Source: DAOUMF01 sp034411955 (GTDB lineage: Bacteria > Chloroflexota > Dehalococcoidia > SM23-28-2 > RBG-16-64-32). Taken from it: 35,310 nucleotides of DNA. The DNA lies in assembly GCA_034411955.1 (NCBI GenBank), contig DAOUMF010000087.1, forward strand, positions 1-35,310, written 5' to 3'. The translations under genes and the position numbers were made by a program. Positions 6,276 to 14,032 of the stretch are shown here, piece by piece; position 1 is the first letter of the stretch, and every line of letters starts with the position of its first letter. Below the pieces are notes generated by a model. That model did no database searches and was not told where the DNA came from. It saw only the letters and a program-made list of their open reading frames with translations.

Positions 6276-7397
6276 ATGGCGGCGAGAGATGTAGTGATTC
6301 TGGGTGTCGGTCTGCACAGGTTCGGTCGCTTTCCGGAGAAGCGCCTGGAGGACATGGCTCGCGAGGCGGCCCTGATAGCCCTCAAGGACGCCGGCGTCGA
6401 CTACAAGGACATTGAAGCCGGTTTCTGCGGCCACGTCTTGCCGGGAACGGCGGTGGGGCTGCGAGTCTTTAGCGAGCTGGGCATGACAGGGATCCCGGTC
6501 ACGAACGTCGAGCTGGCTTGCGCGAGCAGTTCTCGTGGGGTCATGCTGGCCGCCGATGCGATCGCCGGCGGAATCTACGACCTGGCCCTGGTGATCGGAG
6601 CGGAGAAGATGCAGCGAGGCCTGCTGGGCGGCGGCGAGATGCAGGCCAGCTATCAGTCCCTCATGGGCTTGTTCATCATGCCTGGCGCCTATGCCCTCAT
6701 GGCCCGCCGTCACATGCACGAATACGGCACCAAGCCAGAGCACTTCGCTAAGGTCTCCGAGAAGTCTCATCGCAATGGCGCCCTCAACCCCTACGCCCAA
6801 TATCAGGAGCCGCTGAGCTTAGAGGAGATCATGAACTCGCGCATGATCGCCGAACCCATCACCCTTTATCAGTGCTCACCAACTACTGACGGCGCGTCGG
6901 CGGTAGTGGTGGCTTCGGCGGAGAAGGCCAAGCAGTACACCGGCAAGCCGGTCTACTTGAAGGCTTGGGCAGGCGCCACGCCGATCTACCACAGGGATGA
7001 GCCGGAGCTCTCGGAGGGCCCTACCGACATCATTGCCCGCAAGTGCTACGAGAAGACAGGGGTGGGACCTGAGGACATCGATGTCGTCCAGGTGCACGAC
7101 GCCTTCACCCCCGGCGAGATCCTGAGCATCGAGCACCTGGGATTGGTCCCCGAGGGTGAAGGCGGGCCCTTCGTCTGGGAAGGCGGCACCGAGATAACGG
7201 GCAAGATTCCCGTCAACACGGACGGCGGCCTGTTGAGCCGGGGCCATCCCCTGGGAGCCACCGGCGGGGCGATGATCACCGAGCTGACGCGCCAGTTGCG
7301 CGGCGAGGCCGGCCCTCGCCAGGTACAGGGGGCGAAGACAGCCCTCCTCCACAACGCCGGCCTCGGCGGCGTCAACGTGATGATCTTCCAGAGCTGA
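6276..7397 (+). CDS. Thiolase-superfamily acyl-CoA enzyme (SCP-x/Ltp-like)
   Basis: A 373-residue thiolase-fold protein. ATG 6276 is chosen because AAGGGG lies nine bases upstream and the family N-terminus (DVVILGVGLHRFG) begins right after it; the upstream extension to 6159 reads through the previous gene. Cys82 (ELACASSS) is the likely nucleophile. His275 (VQVHDAF) and His324 (SRGHPLGATG) match conserved active-site histidines. The second cysteine of biosynthetic thiolases is replaced in the C-terminal LLHNAGLGG loop (His359-Asn360), as in SCP-x and Ltp-type proteins. Together with the adjacent DUF35 gene this suggests an acyl-CoA thiolase or an aldol-cleaving Ltp-like enzyme. Substrate not identifiable. 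Confidence 0.88.
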   Translation: MAARDVVILGVGLHRFGRFPEKRLEDMAREAALIALKDAGVDYKDIEAGFCGHVLPGTAVGLRVFSELGMTGIPVTNVELACASSSRGVMLAADAIAGGIYDLALVIGAEKMQRGLLGGGEMQASYQSLMGLFIMPGAYALMARRHMHEYGTKPEHFAKVSEKSHRNGALNPYAQYQEPLSLEEIMNSRMIAEPITLYQCSPTTDGASAVVVASAEKAKQYTGKPVYLKAWAGATPIYHRDEPELSEGPTDIIARKCYEKTGVGPEDIDVVQVHDAFTPGEILSIEHLGLVPEGEGGPFVWEGGTEITGKIPVNTDGGLLSRGHPLGATGGAMITELTRQLRGEAGPRQVQGAKTALLHNAGLGGVNVMIFQS

Positions 7398-7425
7398 CGC
7401 AGCAGCCCTAGATGGACCGCACCCC

Positions 7426-8262
7426 TTACTGGGCCCGCTCGCCTGTCTCGCGATCGATCGCGTACCACTCGCCGCGGCTGACGGTCAAGCCACCAGGGTC
7501 GATCTGCGACCGGATGATGGTCAACTGCTCGTCGGTGGGTGGCTCCATTCGCTCCACCTTGTCGGCGACGAGGGGCTTGAACTCCATCTTGCTGAGGACC
7601 TGCTCCACCGTCATCCACGGCATCATGGCGATGAGCCGCATCTGGTGCGTCTCCTCATCGAAGCCGAAGACGGCCTCCTGCGTGATGACCCTATAGGGCC
7701 CCGTATTGGCCGGGAGGCCGACCCTCTCGCGAGCGCCGGGGGTACCGTCCAGATAGCCGGGTGACGACATGAAGTCAAGCTCGTTGACGAACTTGCGGCT
7801 CTCGAGCTTGGTCATGAGGAGAGTGCGCCAGCAGGTGGAGGCGATCTCGTTTGCGCCGCCGGGGCCACCGAAGCGGCGCTCCGGCTGCTCGTAGGTGCCC
7901 CCGATGAAGGTGGAGTTGAAGTTGCCGAACTTGTCTATCTGAAGGCAGGCCAATAGCCCGTAGTCCATGAAGCCCAGGGTGGAATGGGAGTCCACGATGT
8001 TCATGCCATACCAGGCGACGGAGCGGTGGTGAGAACGGCTGGCACCCAGCATCATGCGAGGCAGGGGAAAGGTGGGGTTGGGCGCCACGGCTCCCTCCTC
8101 CACCACGTAGCCCACCCCCGGTGTGCGCGTGTACTTGGCCAGGAGGATGGCCATCAGCGGGGCGCCGGCCATCTGTACGAAATACAGCTTGTCCTCCTCG
8201 ATGAGCCCGGCGATGGTGCAGATGTTGGCCTCGACATCCGTGAAGGTAAGTTGCTCACTCAT
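7426..8262 (-). CDS. CoA-transferase family subunit B (GctB/IpdB-like)
   Basis: A 278-residue protein. The start at 8262 overlaps the stop of the alpha subunit as ATGA, showing translational coupling. It belongs to the family I CoA-transferase fold, resembling glutaconate CoA-transferase subunit B and the IpdB subunit of the CoA-dependent ring-opening hydrolase of steroid catabolism. Glu55 and Glu56 (GYVVEEGAVAP) fall where GctB has its catalytic Glu54, judged by position and motif. Other landmarks are FGGPGGANEIAS and the C-terminal LLSKMEFKPLV-like region (VLSKMEFKPLVADKV). It acts as the partner of the upstream gene. The precise acyl-CoA substrate is unknown. Confidence 0.86.
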   Translation of the reverse strand: MSEQLTFTDVEANICTIAGLIEEDKLYFVQMAGAPLMAILLAKYTRTPGVGYVVEEGAVAPNPTFPLPRMMLGASRSHHRSVAWYGMNIVDSHSTLGFMDYGLLACLQIDKFGNFNSTFIGGTYEQPERRFGGPGGANEIASTCWRTLLMTKLESRKFVNELDFMSSPGYLDGTPGARERVGLPANTGPYRVITQEAVFGFDEETHQMRLIAMMPWMTVEQVLSKMEFKPLVADKVERMEPPTDEQLTIIRSQIDPGGLTVSRGEWYAIDRETGERAQ

Positions 8263-9230
8263 TCGTAGTAGCCCTCCTTGACGGTCTCGGCCGCCTTCAG
8301 GGAGTCCAGCTTCTCCTGGCCGACGCGCTTCTCGAGCATCTCTTCGTGGGAGGCCACACTGTGCACCCACTCCTCCAGGTACTCATCCGTCTTGCCTTGC
8401 ATCTCGGCCGCCGCAAACCGCAGCCAGTGTTCAATGTCGCCGGCGTAGAGCCCGGGCGTGCTGCCGGGGTAGCAGCCGAAGGGCGCCTCCACCACAGCAT
8501 CGACAAAGTAGTAGGGGATAGTCGTCCTCTGGGGCTGGCGCCGGATGTCCTCGATGTCAATGATCTCCTCGGTGGAGATGATGAGCTTCTTGCTGGACAT
8601 GGCGATCTCCATGGGGGCCACTCCAGCACCCATCACGCGAGCGTTGCCGTAGATGTCGCACTGGTGCACGTGGATGATCGCCACGTCGGGGTAAAGCGCG
8701 GGCACGAGACAGACCCGCTGCCCCGTATAGGGGTCCTCGATGACCTTGGCACCCGATTGGGTGAAGGTGTCGGTTCCAACGAGATAGCGCATGGGGAGGA
8801 AGGGCACCCCTAGGGAGCCCGCCAGATGGCGATAGGCCAGAGCCCCGTTGCTCCACTCGATGAGCTTGACTTTGCCGTTGCGGACGGCCTCGTTGATGGT
8901 CTTCCCTGTCGCCATCCATCCCACGTCGATCTTGCTGACGCAGCCCCCGGCCACCAAGAGGCTGGCATCCGTCCAGGTGAACTTGGCAGCGATCCAGAGG
9001 TCTTTCTTGCGCTGGCGGATGATCTCGCGAAACAGGGAGGTAGGACCTCGGACGGCCACGTTTTGGTCGTAGGCCAGGTAGTCCCCATCTTCCACGTAAC
9101 GGGAGATGGCCTCCTGCTCGCTGACCACCTTGTTGACGAGTCGTCTCTCCTTGTTGGTGCGTACGTATTCCCTGAACCCATCAGGGTCGGGCATGCGGAA
9201 CTCGCCGATTCCGGACTCTACAACTTCCAT
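8259..9230 (-). CDS. CoA-transferase family subunit A (GctA/IpdA-like)
   Basis: A 323-residue alpha subunit of the same heteromeric CoA-transferase-fold enzyme. The core begins near residue 34 (VVSEQEAISRYVEDGDYLAY). It continues through FTWTDASLLVAGGCVSKIDVGW (about 84-105), with the CoA-binding fold, then a beta-rich half with PDVAIIHVHQCDIYGNARV and a STEEIIDIEDIRR segment. The first 33 residues are extra relative to typical GctA proteins. The gene is the middle member of a minus-strand operon (nitroreductase, alpha, beta), 22 bases after the nitroreductase stop. Whether it transfers CoA or, like IpdAB, hydrolyses a carbon-carbon bond of a cyclic acyl-CoA cannot be settled here. Confidence 0.87.
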   Translation of the reverse strand: MEVVESGIGEFRMPDPDGFREYVRTNKERRLVNKVVSEQEAISRYVEDGDYLAYDQNVAVRGPTSLFREIIRQRKKDLWIAAKFTWTDASLLVAGGCVSKIDVGWMATGKTINEAVRNGKVKLIEWSNGALAYRHLAGSLGVPFLPMRYLVGTDTFTQSGAKVIEDPYTGQRVCLVPALYPDVAIIHVHQCDIYGNARVMGAGVAPMEIAMSSKKLIISTEEIIDIEDIRRQPQRTTIPYYFVDAVVEAPFGCYPGSTPGLYAGDIEHWLRFAAAEMQGKTDEYLEEWVHSVASHEEMLEKRVGQEKLDSLKAAETVKEGYYE

Positions 9231-9252
9231 CTGTAGCCTCTTTCTTGCCCGC

Positions 9253-10080
9253 CTACGAGCTTGGCGGCTGCTGGAAGCCCATGACCTGTCTCCTCTCCTC
9301 GATACCCAGGCCGCGGACCACGTACTCCAGTTCCGCGTCGCGCCAGGGCAGGGGAGCGGGCTCCTGGATCAGTTTGGCCTGCTTCAGCTCCTCCACCACC
9401 TGCGGGTCCTCCTTCATGGGCTTGCCGTACTCCATCTCGAAGAAGAGATCCTCGAAGGGGGCCCTGCCGGTCTGACCGCCCGCCTCCCAGGACTCGGCCG
9501 GATACCCAACAGCCTGCACGCAGACGAGGGTGGCGGTCTCCGGAAGCTTCAGGAGCTTGGTCAGCTTGTCCAGCATCACGGGGCCGCTCATGCAGCAGGT
9601 GCCGAGACCTTCGTCGTAGGCCACCGCGGTGGCCTGAGCCACAGCCTGGCCCACGTCCATGAACGCCAGCGGCGCCACGGCCGCCTGCTGCCACATGACC
9701 GCGAACACCGGCTTCAGGGAGCGATCCACGAGCGCCTTGGTCTCCTCTGGATCCGTTCCGATGCGCCGCTGGTCGGCCAGGCGCTTGATGTCGTCGATCC
9801 ACTTGTTGACCTCATAGGCCGCTGAGTCCGAGTACCAGACGAGGAAGCAGGGGGCCGTCTGCATCTGCTGGTAGCCCAGCGGCGGCGTAAGGGCCTGAAT
9901 CAGCTCCGCTGAGGCCTGGTCCTTCCAGACGACGACCGCCCGCGTATTGTTGACGTTGCCCACACAGGAGGCGCGACGGGCTGCCTCCAGCATCTTCTGC
10001 ACCTTGCCCCGCTCCACGGGGCGAAAGGGGAGGAAGAATCGGATCGTCCGCCTCCGGCCTAGGACCTCTTTCAGTTCCAT
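9253..10080 (-). CDS. Nitroreductase-family FMN oxidoreductase
   Basis: A 275-residue protein with the nitroreductase fold. The FMN phosphate-binding N-terminus is LGRRRTIRFFLPFRPVE (8-24) and the second flavin segment is AARRASCVGNVNNTRAVVV. The mid-domain is DVGQAVAQATAVAYDEGLGTCCMSG, followed by a family-typical VCVQAVGYPAE strand. It is larger than minimal nitroreductases (about 200 residues) because of an insertion around 110-135 and a 60-residue C-terminal tail. It is the first gene of the operon with the GctAB/IpdAB-like subunits; a GGAGG ribosome-binding site precedes its ATG. Context suggests reduction or dehydrogenation of an acyl-CoA or enone intermediate, but that is inference. 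Confidence 0.85.
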   Translation of the reverse strand: MELKEVLGRRRTIRFFLPFRPVERGKVQKMLEAARRASCVGNVNNTRAVVVWKDQASAELIQALTPPLGYQQMQTAPCFLVWYSDSAAYEVNKWIDDIKRLADQRRIGTDPEETKALVDRSLKPVFAVMWQQAAVAPLAFMDVGQAVAQATAVAYDEGLGTCCMSGPVMLDKLTKLLKLPETATLVCVQAVGYPAESWEAGGQTGRAPFEDLFFEMEYGKPMKEDPQVVEELKQAKLIQEPAPLPWRDAELEYVVRGLGIEERRQVMGFQQPPSS

Positions 10081-10114
10081 CGATGCCCTCCTTCCAGCTC
10101 AGCGAGTCACCGCT

Positions 10115-10143
10115 ACTTTAGAGCAGCGCCAGTAGCGCGTCAA
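10115..10143 (-). promoter_or_regulatory. Promoter of the nitroreductase/CoA-transferase operon
   Basis: On the minus strand, TTGACG (complement of 10138-10143), a 17-bp spacer and TAAAGT (complement of 10115-10120). Matches to consensus are five and four of six. Transcription would start about 28 bases before the ATG at 10080. Confidence 0.6.
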
Positions 10144-10307
10144 ACGATGGGATACAACCTGGCAAGAGGATTCTATGTCCGCGGCAGGGGCGTCAATCAG
10201 GCATCACCCAGAGCCTGACGTGGGGCTTTCCCCGACACGACCTCACGGACTTCCATCGCTTGTGCTACCATCCTCTCAGGCGAGGCCAGATATAAGGCGA
10301 GGTTGAC

Positions 10308-10979
10308 ATGTCAGAACCGCAGGTGAGCGAGCTGATGGTGCGAGGCATCGTCGTGGGTGTCTTCGCCGAGAACTGCTGGATCATCGGCTCCCGGAGGACG
10401 CGCGAGGGGATCGTCATCGATCCGGGAGACCTGCCCGGCGAGATACTAAACCTGGCGCGAGACATGGGACTGAACATCAAGGTCATCGCCAACTCCCACG
10501 CCCACATCGATCACGTCCTGGGGGTGCGAGGCGTCCAAGAGGCCACCGGCGCCAAGTTCCTCCTCCATCCCGACGAGCTGGAGATCGCTCGCGGTTCCGT
10601 CCAGGCCGCCGCCCACCTGTTGGGCGAGCAGGTGGAGCCGCCCCCGGAGCCTGACGCCCTCCTGGGCGAAGGCGACGAGGTGGAGGTGGCGGGTGTCAAG
10701 CTGAAGGTCATCCACACCCCCGGCCATACACCGGGCAGTGTCTCCTTCTACACCAACGGCCTGCTCTTCTGCGGCGACACCCTGTTCCGTGGCTCCATCG
10801 GTCGCACGGACCTGCCGGGCGGCGACTACGGACAGGAGATGTCCAGCATCGTCGACCGACTGCTCGAGCTTCCCGACGACACGATCGTCCTGCCAGGGCA
10901 CATGCAGGAGACGAAGATCGGCATCGAGCGGCAGACAAACCCCTTCATCCTGGAAGAGCTGGCCCGCCGCAGCGACTGA
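10308..10979 (+). CDS. MBL-fold metallo-hydrolase, glyoxalase II/YcbL-like
   Basis: A 223-residue metallo-beta-lactamase-fold hydrolase. All metal ligands of a dinuclear site are visible: His64, His66, Asp68 and His69 (SHAHIDH), His140 (PGHTPGS), Asp157 (CGDTLF) and His198 (LPGHM). The segment GDTLFRGSIGRTDLPGGD is characteristic of the short glyoxalase II-like group represented by YcbL, which lacks the long C-terminal helical domain of classical glyoxalase II. A thioester hydrolase role is likely; persulfide dioxygenase is a less likely alternative. A TATAAG element at 10291-10296 lies only 11 bases before the ATG, so the leader is very short. Confidence 0.88.
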   Translation: MSEPQVSELMVRGIVVGVFAENCWIIGSRRTREGIVIDPGDLPGEILNLARDMGLNIKVIANSHAHIDHVLGVRGVQEATGAKFLLHPDELEIARGSVQAAAHLLGEQVEPPPEPDALLGEGDEVEVAGVKLKVIHTPGHTPGSVSFYTNGLLFCGDTLFRGSIGRTDLPGGDYGQEMSSIVDRLLELPDDTIVLPGHMQETKIGIERQTNPFILEELARRSD

Positions 10980-11077
10980 AGCCGATCGCGTAGGCAACGG
11001 GTCTGTGGCGATAGTTTGGAGAGAGGGTCCTGGCATACTGGGCCAGGAGGTTGGAAGTGTGGGGAAAGGAGGAAGCC

Positions 11078-11263
11078 ATGATCTCCAAGATCAGCTCCGC
11101 CCTGGCAGCAGCGACCGTCCAGTTCGAACGCGAACGGGGTCAGACGCTGGCCGAATACGGCCTTATCCTAGCGCTCATCGCCGTGGTCAGCATCATCGCC
11201 CTGGGGACTCTCAGCCTGGCCATCTCCGGCCAACTGGGCGCCATCGCGACGGTTCTCCCGTAG
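11078..11263 (+). CDS. Flp-family type IVb pilin
   Basis: A 61-residue prepilin. ATG 11078 is preferred over the frame start at 11051 because AAGGAGG lies just upstream. The class III/Flp prepilin motif is intact. Cleavage is expected between Gly21 and Gln22 (RERG/QTLAEYG), with the required Glu and Tyr at mature positions +5 and +6, followed by a 22-residue hydrophobic helix and a short tail. Prepilin peptidase and tad assembly genes are not in the window, so this is an orphan pilin gene here. The product would be assembled as the major or a minor subunit of a Flp/Tad pilus. Confidence 0.9.
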   Translation: MISKISSALAAATVQFERERGQTLAEYGLILALIAVVSIIALGTLSLAISGQLGAIATVLP

Positions 11264-11294
11264 CGAAGCCCCCGGGCCGCTACGGTTACGCCCA

Positions 11295-12437
11295 CTAGCG
11301 CCTCCCGTCCATCAACCGGACAGCTTGGGCCAGCGCCTCCTCGAACACTGTATCGCGGCCCTGCGTCTCCATCTCTTGGCAGAGAAGGGCGGCTTCCGAG
11401 GGTGTGTCCATGCGCACCACCCGCGAGTGGCCACCATCGGGCATCTCGGCCGTAACGGCAACACACGTCTGGTCGTCAGCGATGCGGGTGACGGCGAAGG
11501 TGGCACTGCCCGTCGCTTCCAGTCGGATGGAGTACAGCCCTTCACCCGGATGGGACAGCCCTGGCCTAAGCTCCACGGCCACGGACCCAGCAGCGCCCCG
11601 CAGGCTGAAGGTCTTGGCGCCCCCGCCGGACGAGCGGACGTCCCCCAAGGCCCAGTCCAGACGCGACGCCAGCCAGCCCACCAGGAACAGGCCCGCAGTG
11701 AGGTCCGGTTCGCGTCCGTGACGGGGGGCGATCTCCACTTCCACCCTGTCCAGCTTGTCCAGGTACTGGAGCCCAGGCTGAGCGTCAAAGAACTGCGCCA
11801 GCAGCTCCCGCCACCGAGTGAGCCGTGACCAGTTGAGATCGCTCACGGCGACGCCGCCCTCCTCCACGAGCCGCAGGAGGCCGAGCAGGGCGCTCCCCGC
11901 ACGTCCAGGCTCAAACTCCGCGGAGTCCACAACCAGCCGGTCGCAGGTGTCCAGGAGATTCCGGAAAAGGTGACCCGCCAGGGGCGGCTCGTCATGCCAC
12001 CAGAGGAAGACGGGCAGGTCCGGCACCAACAGCGGCAGCACCGTCCCGTGAAGCTCGTCCACGGCAGAGCCGGAAGCGCGAAGGGTGATCTGCTCGCTAC
12101 AAACCCGCTTGCCGCCCTCGGGGGCGATCTGGCAGTGGGCGGAGATGGAGGCCTGCAGCCGAGCAGTCCGAGCGCGGCGTCCGGCCACCATGATGATGGA
12201 GCGGCTGGGGTGCCGCCCGGACGCCTGAGAGATCACGTCGTTGATGTGCTCGGCCGCATCGCGATCCGGGGCGTAGGCCACAAGGTTGAGCACACAGGCG
12301 CGCACCACAGGCTGGCCCCCCAGCGTATCCTCGGCGGCGGCCTTCCAAAGCTGTGTGAGCTCGTGTTCGATGGCGGCGACGTCCACCGGGCGCGCCTCGC
12401 CGCCCAGGACTGCCCGGTACTCACTGGGGATGGCCAT
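11295..12437 (-). CDS. opcA: OpcA-like glucose-6-phosphate dehydrogenase assembly protein
   Basis: A 380-residue protein starting at ATG 12437, four bases after the zwf stop. Longer in-frame extensions read into zwf and are rejected. OpcA proteins allosterically activate or assemble glucose-6-phosphate dehydrogenase in cyanobacteria and actinobacteria. Recognisable features are the N-terminal VAAIEHELTQLW helix, RACVLNLVAYA, the SIIMVAGRR strand, LPLLVPDLPVFLWWHDEPP and the long C-terminal beta region with GLFLVGWLASRLDWALG. Gene order tal-pgi, zwf, opcA strongly supports the assignment. The C-terminal catalytic-like residues are not known, and the protein is regulatory rather than enzymatic. 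Confidence 0.88.
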   Translation of the reverse strand: MAIPSEYRAVLGGEARPVDVAAIEHELTQLWKAAAEDTLGGQPVVRACVLNLVAYAPDRDAAEHINDVISQASGRHPSRSIIMVAGRRARTARLQASISAHCQIAPEGGKRVCSEQITLRASGSAVDELHGTVLPLLVPDLPVFLWWHDEPPLAGHLFRNLLDTCDRLVVDSAEFEPGRAGSALLGLLRLVEEGGVAVSDLNWSRLTRWRELLAQFFDAQPGLQYLDKLDRVEVEIAPRHGREPDLTAGLFLVGWLASRLDWALGDVRSSGGGAKTFSLRGAAGSVAVELRPGLSHPGEGLYSIRLEATGSATFAVTRIADDQTCVAVTAEMPDGGHSRVVRMDTPSEAALLCQEMETQGRDTVFEEALAQAVRLMDGRR

Positions 12438-12441
12438 ATGT

Positions 12442-14004
12442 CTACAACCTCCGCCACCTGCGACCGTCACGCTCCATGAAGCCGTCAGCCTCGTCCGGGC
12501 CCCAAGTGCCTGCCTCGTAGTTGGGGAACCCCGGCGGCTCGGATCGGGCCCAGCCTTGGACGACGGGAGTAACGAAGGCCCACGCCGCCTCCACCTCGTC
12601 TCGGCGGGTGAAGAGCGTCGCATCTCCCAACATAGCGTCCAGAAGCAGGCGCTCATAGGCATCTGGGGCGGCAAAGCCGAAGGATGTCCCGTAGCGGAAG
12701 TCCATCTCCACCGTCCGGATGCGCAGGTCCGCCTGGGGCCCCGGCACCTTGGAGCCGAACTTCAGGGAGATACCCTCGTCCGGCTGGATGGTGATGCTCA
12801 GGACATTGGGCTCAAGACGGCTGCCATCCGTAGTCGGGAAGAGGGCCAGGGGCGGCTGCCGGAAGACGATGGCGATCTCCGTCACCCGCTTGGGCAGGCG
12901 CTTGCCGGCGCGGACATAGAAGGGCACGCCCGCCCAGCGCCAGTTGTCCACGTACAGCTTCAGCGCCAGGTACGTCTCCGTGCTCGAGTCGACAGCCACG
13001 CCCCTCTCTTCGCGATAGCCGGTCACGGACTGGCCGGAGATGACGCCGGGCCGGTACTGGCCTCGCACCGTGGACTCTTCGGCCTCTTCGGGCCGGATGG
13101 GGCGCACGGCGCGCAGCACCTTCACCTTCTCGTCGCGGACGGCGTTGGGCTCGAAGGTGGCCGGGGGTTCCATCGCCGCCAGAGAGAGGAGCTGCATGGC
13201 GTGGTTTTGGATGATATCCCGCAGGACGCCGGCCTGCTCGTAGTAGGCGCCGCGGCCCTCAATGCCGATGCTCTCGGCCGCCGTGATCTGCACGTGGTCG
13301 ATGTAGCGGCGGTTCCATATCGGCTCGAAGATGCCGTTGGCGAAGCGGAACACCAGGATGTTCTGCACGGTCTCTTTCCCCAGGTAGTGGTCGATGCGGT
13401 ATATCTGGCCCTCATCAAACACGCCGTGGAGCGTCCCGTTCAGCTCCACGGCGCTGGCCAGGTCATGGCCGAACGGCTTCTCCACGATGATGCGCGTCCA
13501 GCCACTATCGCTGCGGGCCAGGCCCGCCTCGCCAAGGCGCCGGGCGATCTCGGCATAGTAGCTGGGAGGCGTGGCCAGATAGTACAGACGGTTGCGAGAG
13601 CCGGTCTTGGTCTCGATCTTCTCCAGCCTCCTGGCCAGATCCTGGTAACCCGCCGGATCGCCGAACTCCGACGGGCAGTAGTAGAGGCGAGAAGCGAAGC
13701 CGTCCCAGACCGGGGTCTGAAGGGGCTGTGTGCGAGAGTGCTTGGCCACCGCCTTCTTAAGCTCGGAGCGGAAGTGGTAGTGGTCCTTGGGTCGGCGGGC
13801 GAACCCCACCGCCGAGAATTGCCCGGGCAGCAGGCCCTCCAGGGCCAGGTTGTACACGGCGGGGATCAGCTTGCGCCGCGTCAGGTCACCGGTGGCGCCA
13901 AAGATGACCAGGGTGTTCGGCTCCGGCGTCCGCGGGCTGCGCATCCCCACCCGCAGCGGGTTCTCTGCCCTCTCCCGGACCATCATCTTGCCCTCATGCC
14001 GCAT
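12442..14004 (-). CDS. zwf: Glucose-6-phosphate 1-dehydrogenase
   Basis: A 520-residue enzyme oxidising glucose 6-phosphate to 6-phosphogluconolactone with reduction of NADP, the first step of the oxidative pentose phosphate pathway. The nucleotide-binding loop is FGATGDLTRRKL. The active-site signature RIDHYLGKE is intact, with the substrate-binding lysine in the VEKPFGHD segment. Length is typical. The first ATG (14004) has no ribosome-binding site. The internal ATG complementary to 13984-13986 has GAGGG five bases upstream and may be the true start. It is the middle gene of the tal-pgi, zwf, opcA operon, starting 28 bases after the tal-pgi stop. Confidence 0.96.
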   Translation of the reverse strand: MRHEGKMMVRERAENPLRVGMRSPRTPEPNTLVIFGATGDLTRRKLIPAVYNLALEGLLPGQFSAVGFARRPKDHYHFRSELKKAVAKHSRTQPLQTPVWDGFASRLYYCPSEFGDPAGYQDLARRLEKIETKTGSRNRLYYLATPPSYYAEIARRLGEAGLARSDSGWTRIIVEKPFGHDLASAVELNGTLHGVFDEGQIYRIDHYLGKETVQNILVFRFANGIFEPIWNRRYIDHVQITAAESIGIEGRGAYYEQAGVLRDIIQNHAMQLLSLAAMEPPATFEPNAVRDEKVKVLRAVRPIRPEEAEESTVRGQYRPGVISGQSVTGYREERGVAVDSSTETYLALKLYVDNWRWAGVPFYVRAGKRLPKRVTEIAIVFRQPPLALFPTTDGSRLEPNVLSITIQPDEGISLKFGSKVPGPQADLRIRTVEMDFRYGTSFGFAAPDAYERLLLDAMLGDATLFTRRDEVEAAWAFVTPVVQGWARSEPPGFPNYEAGTWGPDEADGFMERDGRRWRRL

Positions 14005-14032
14005 CGATCTTGCACGAACGTCGACACTCCCA

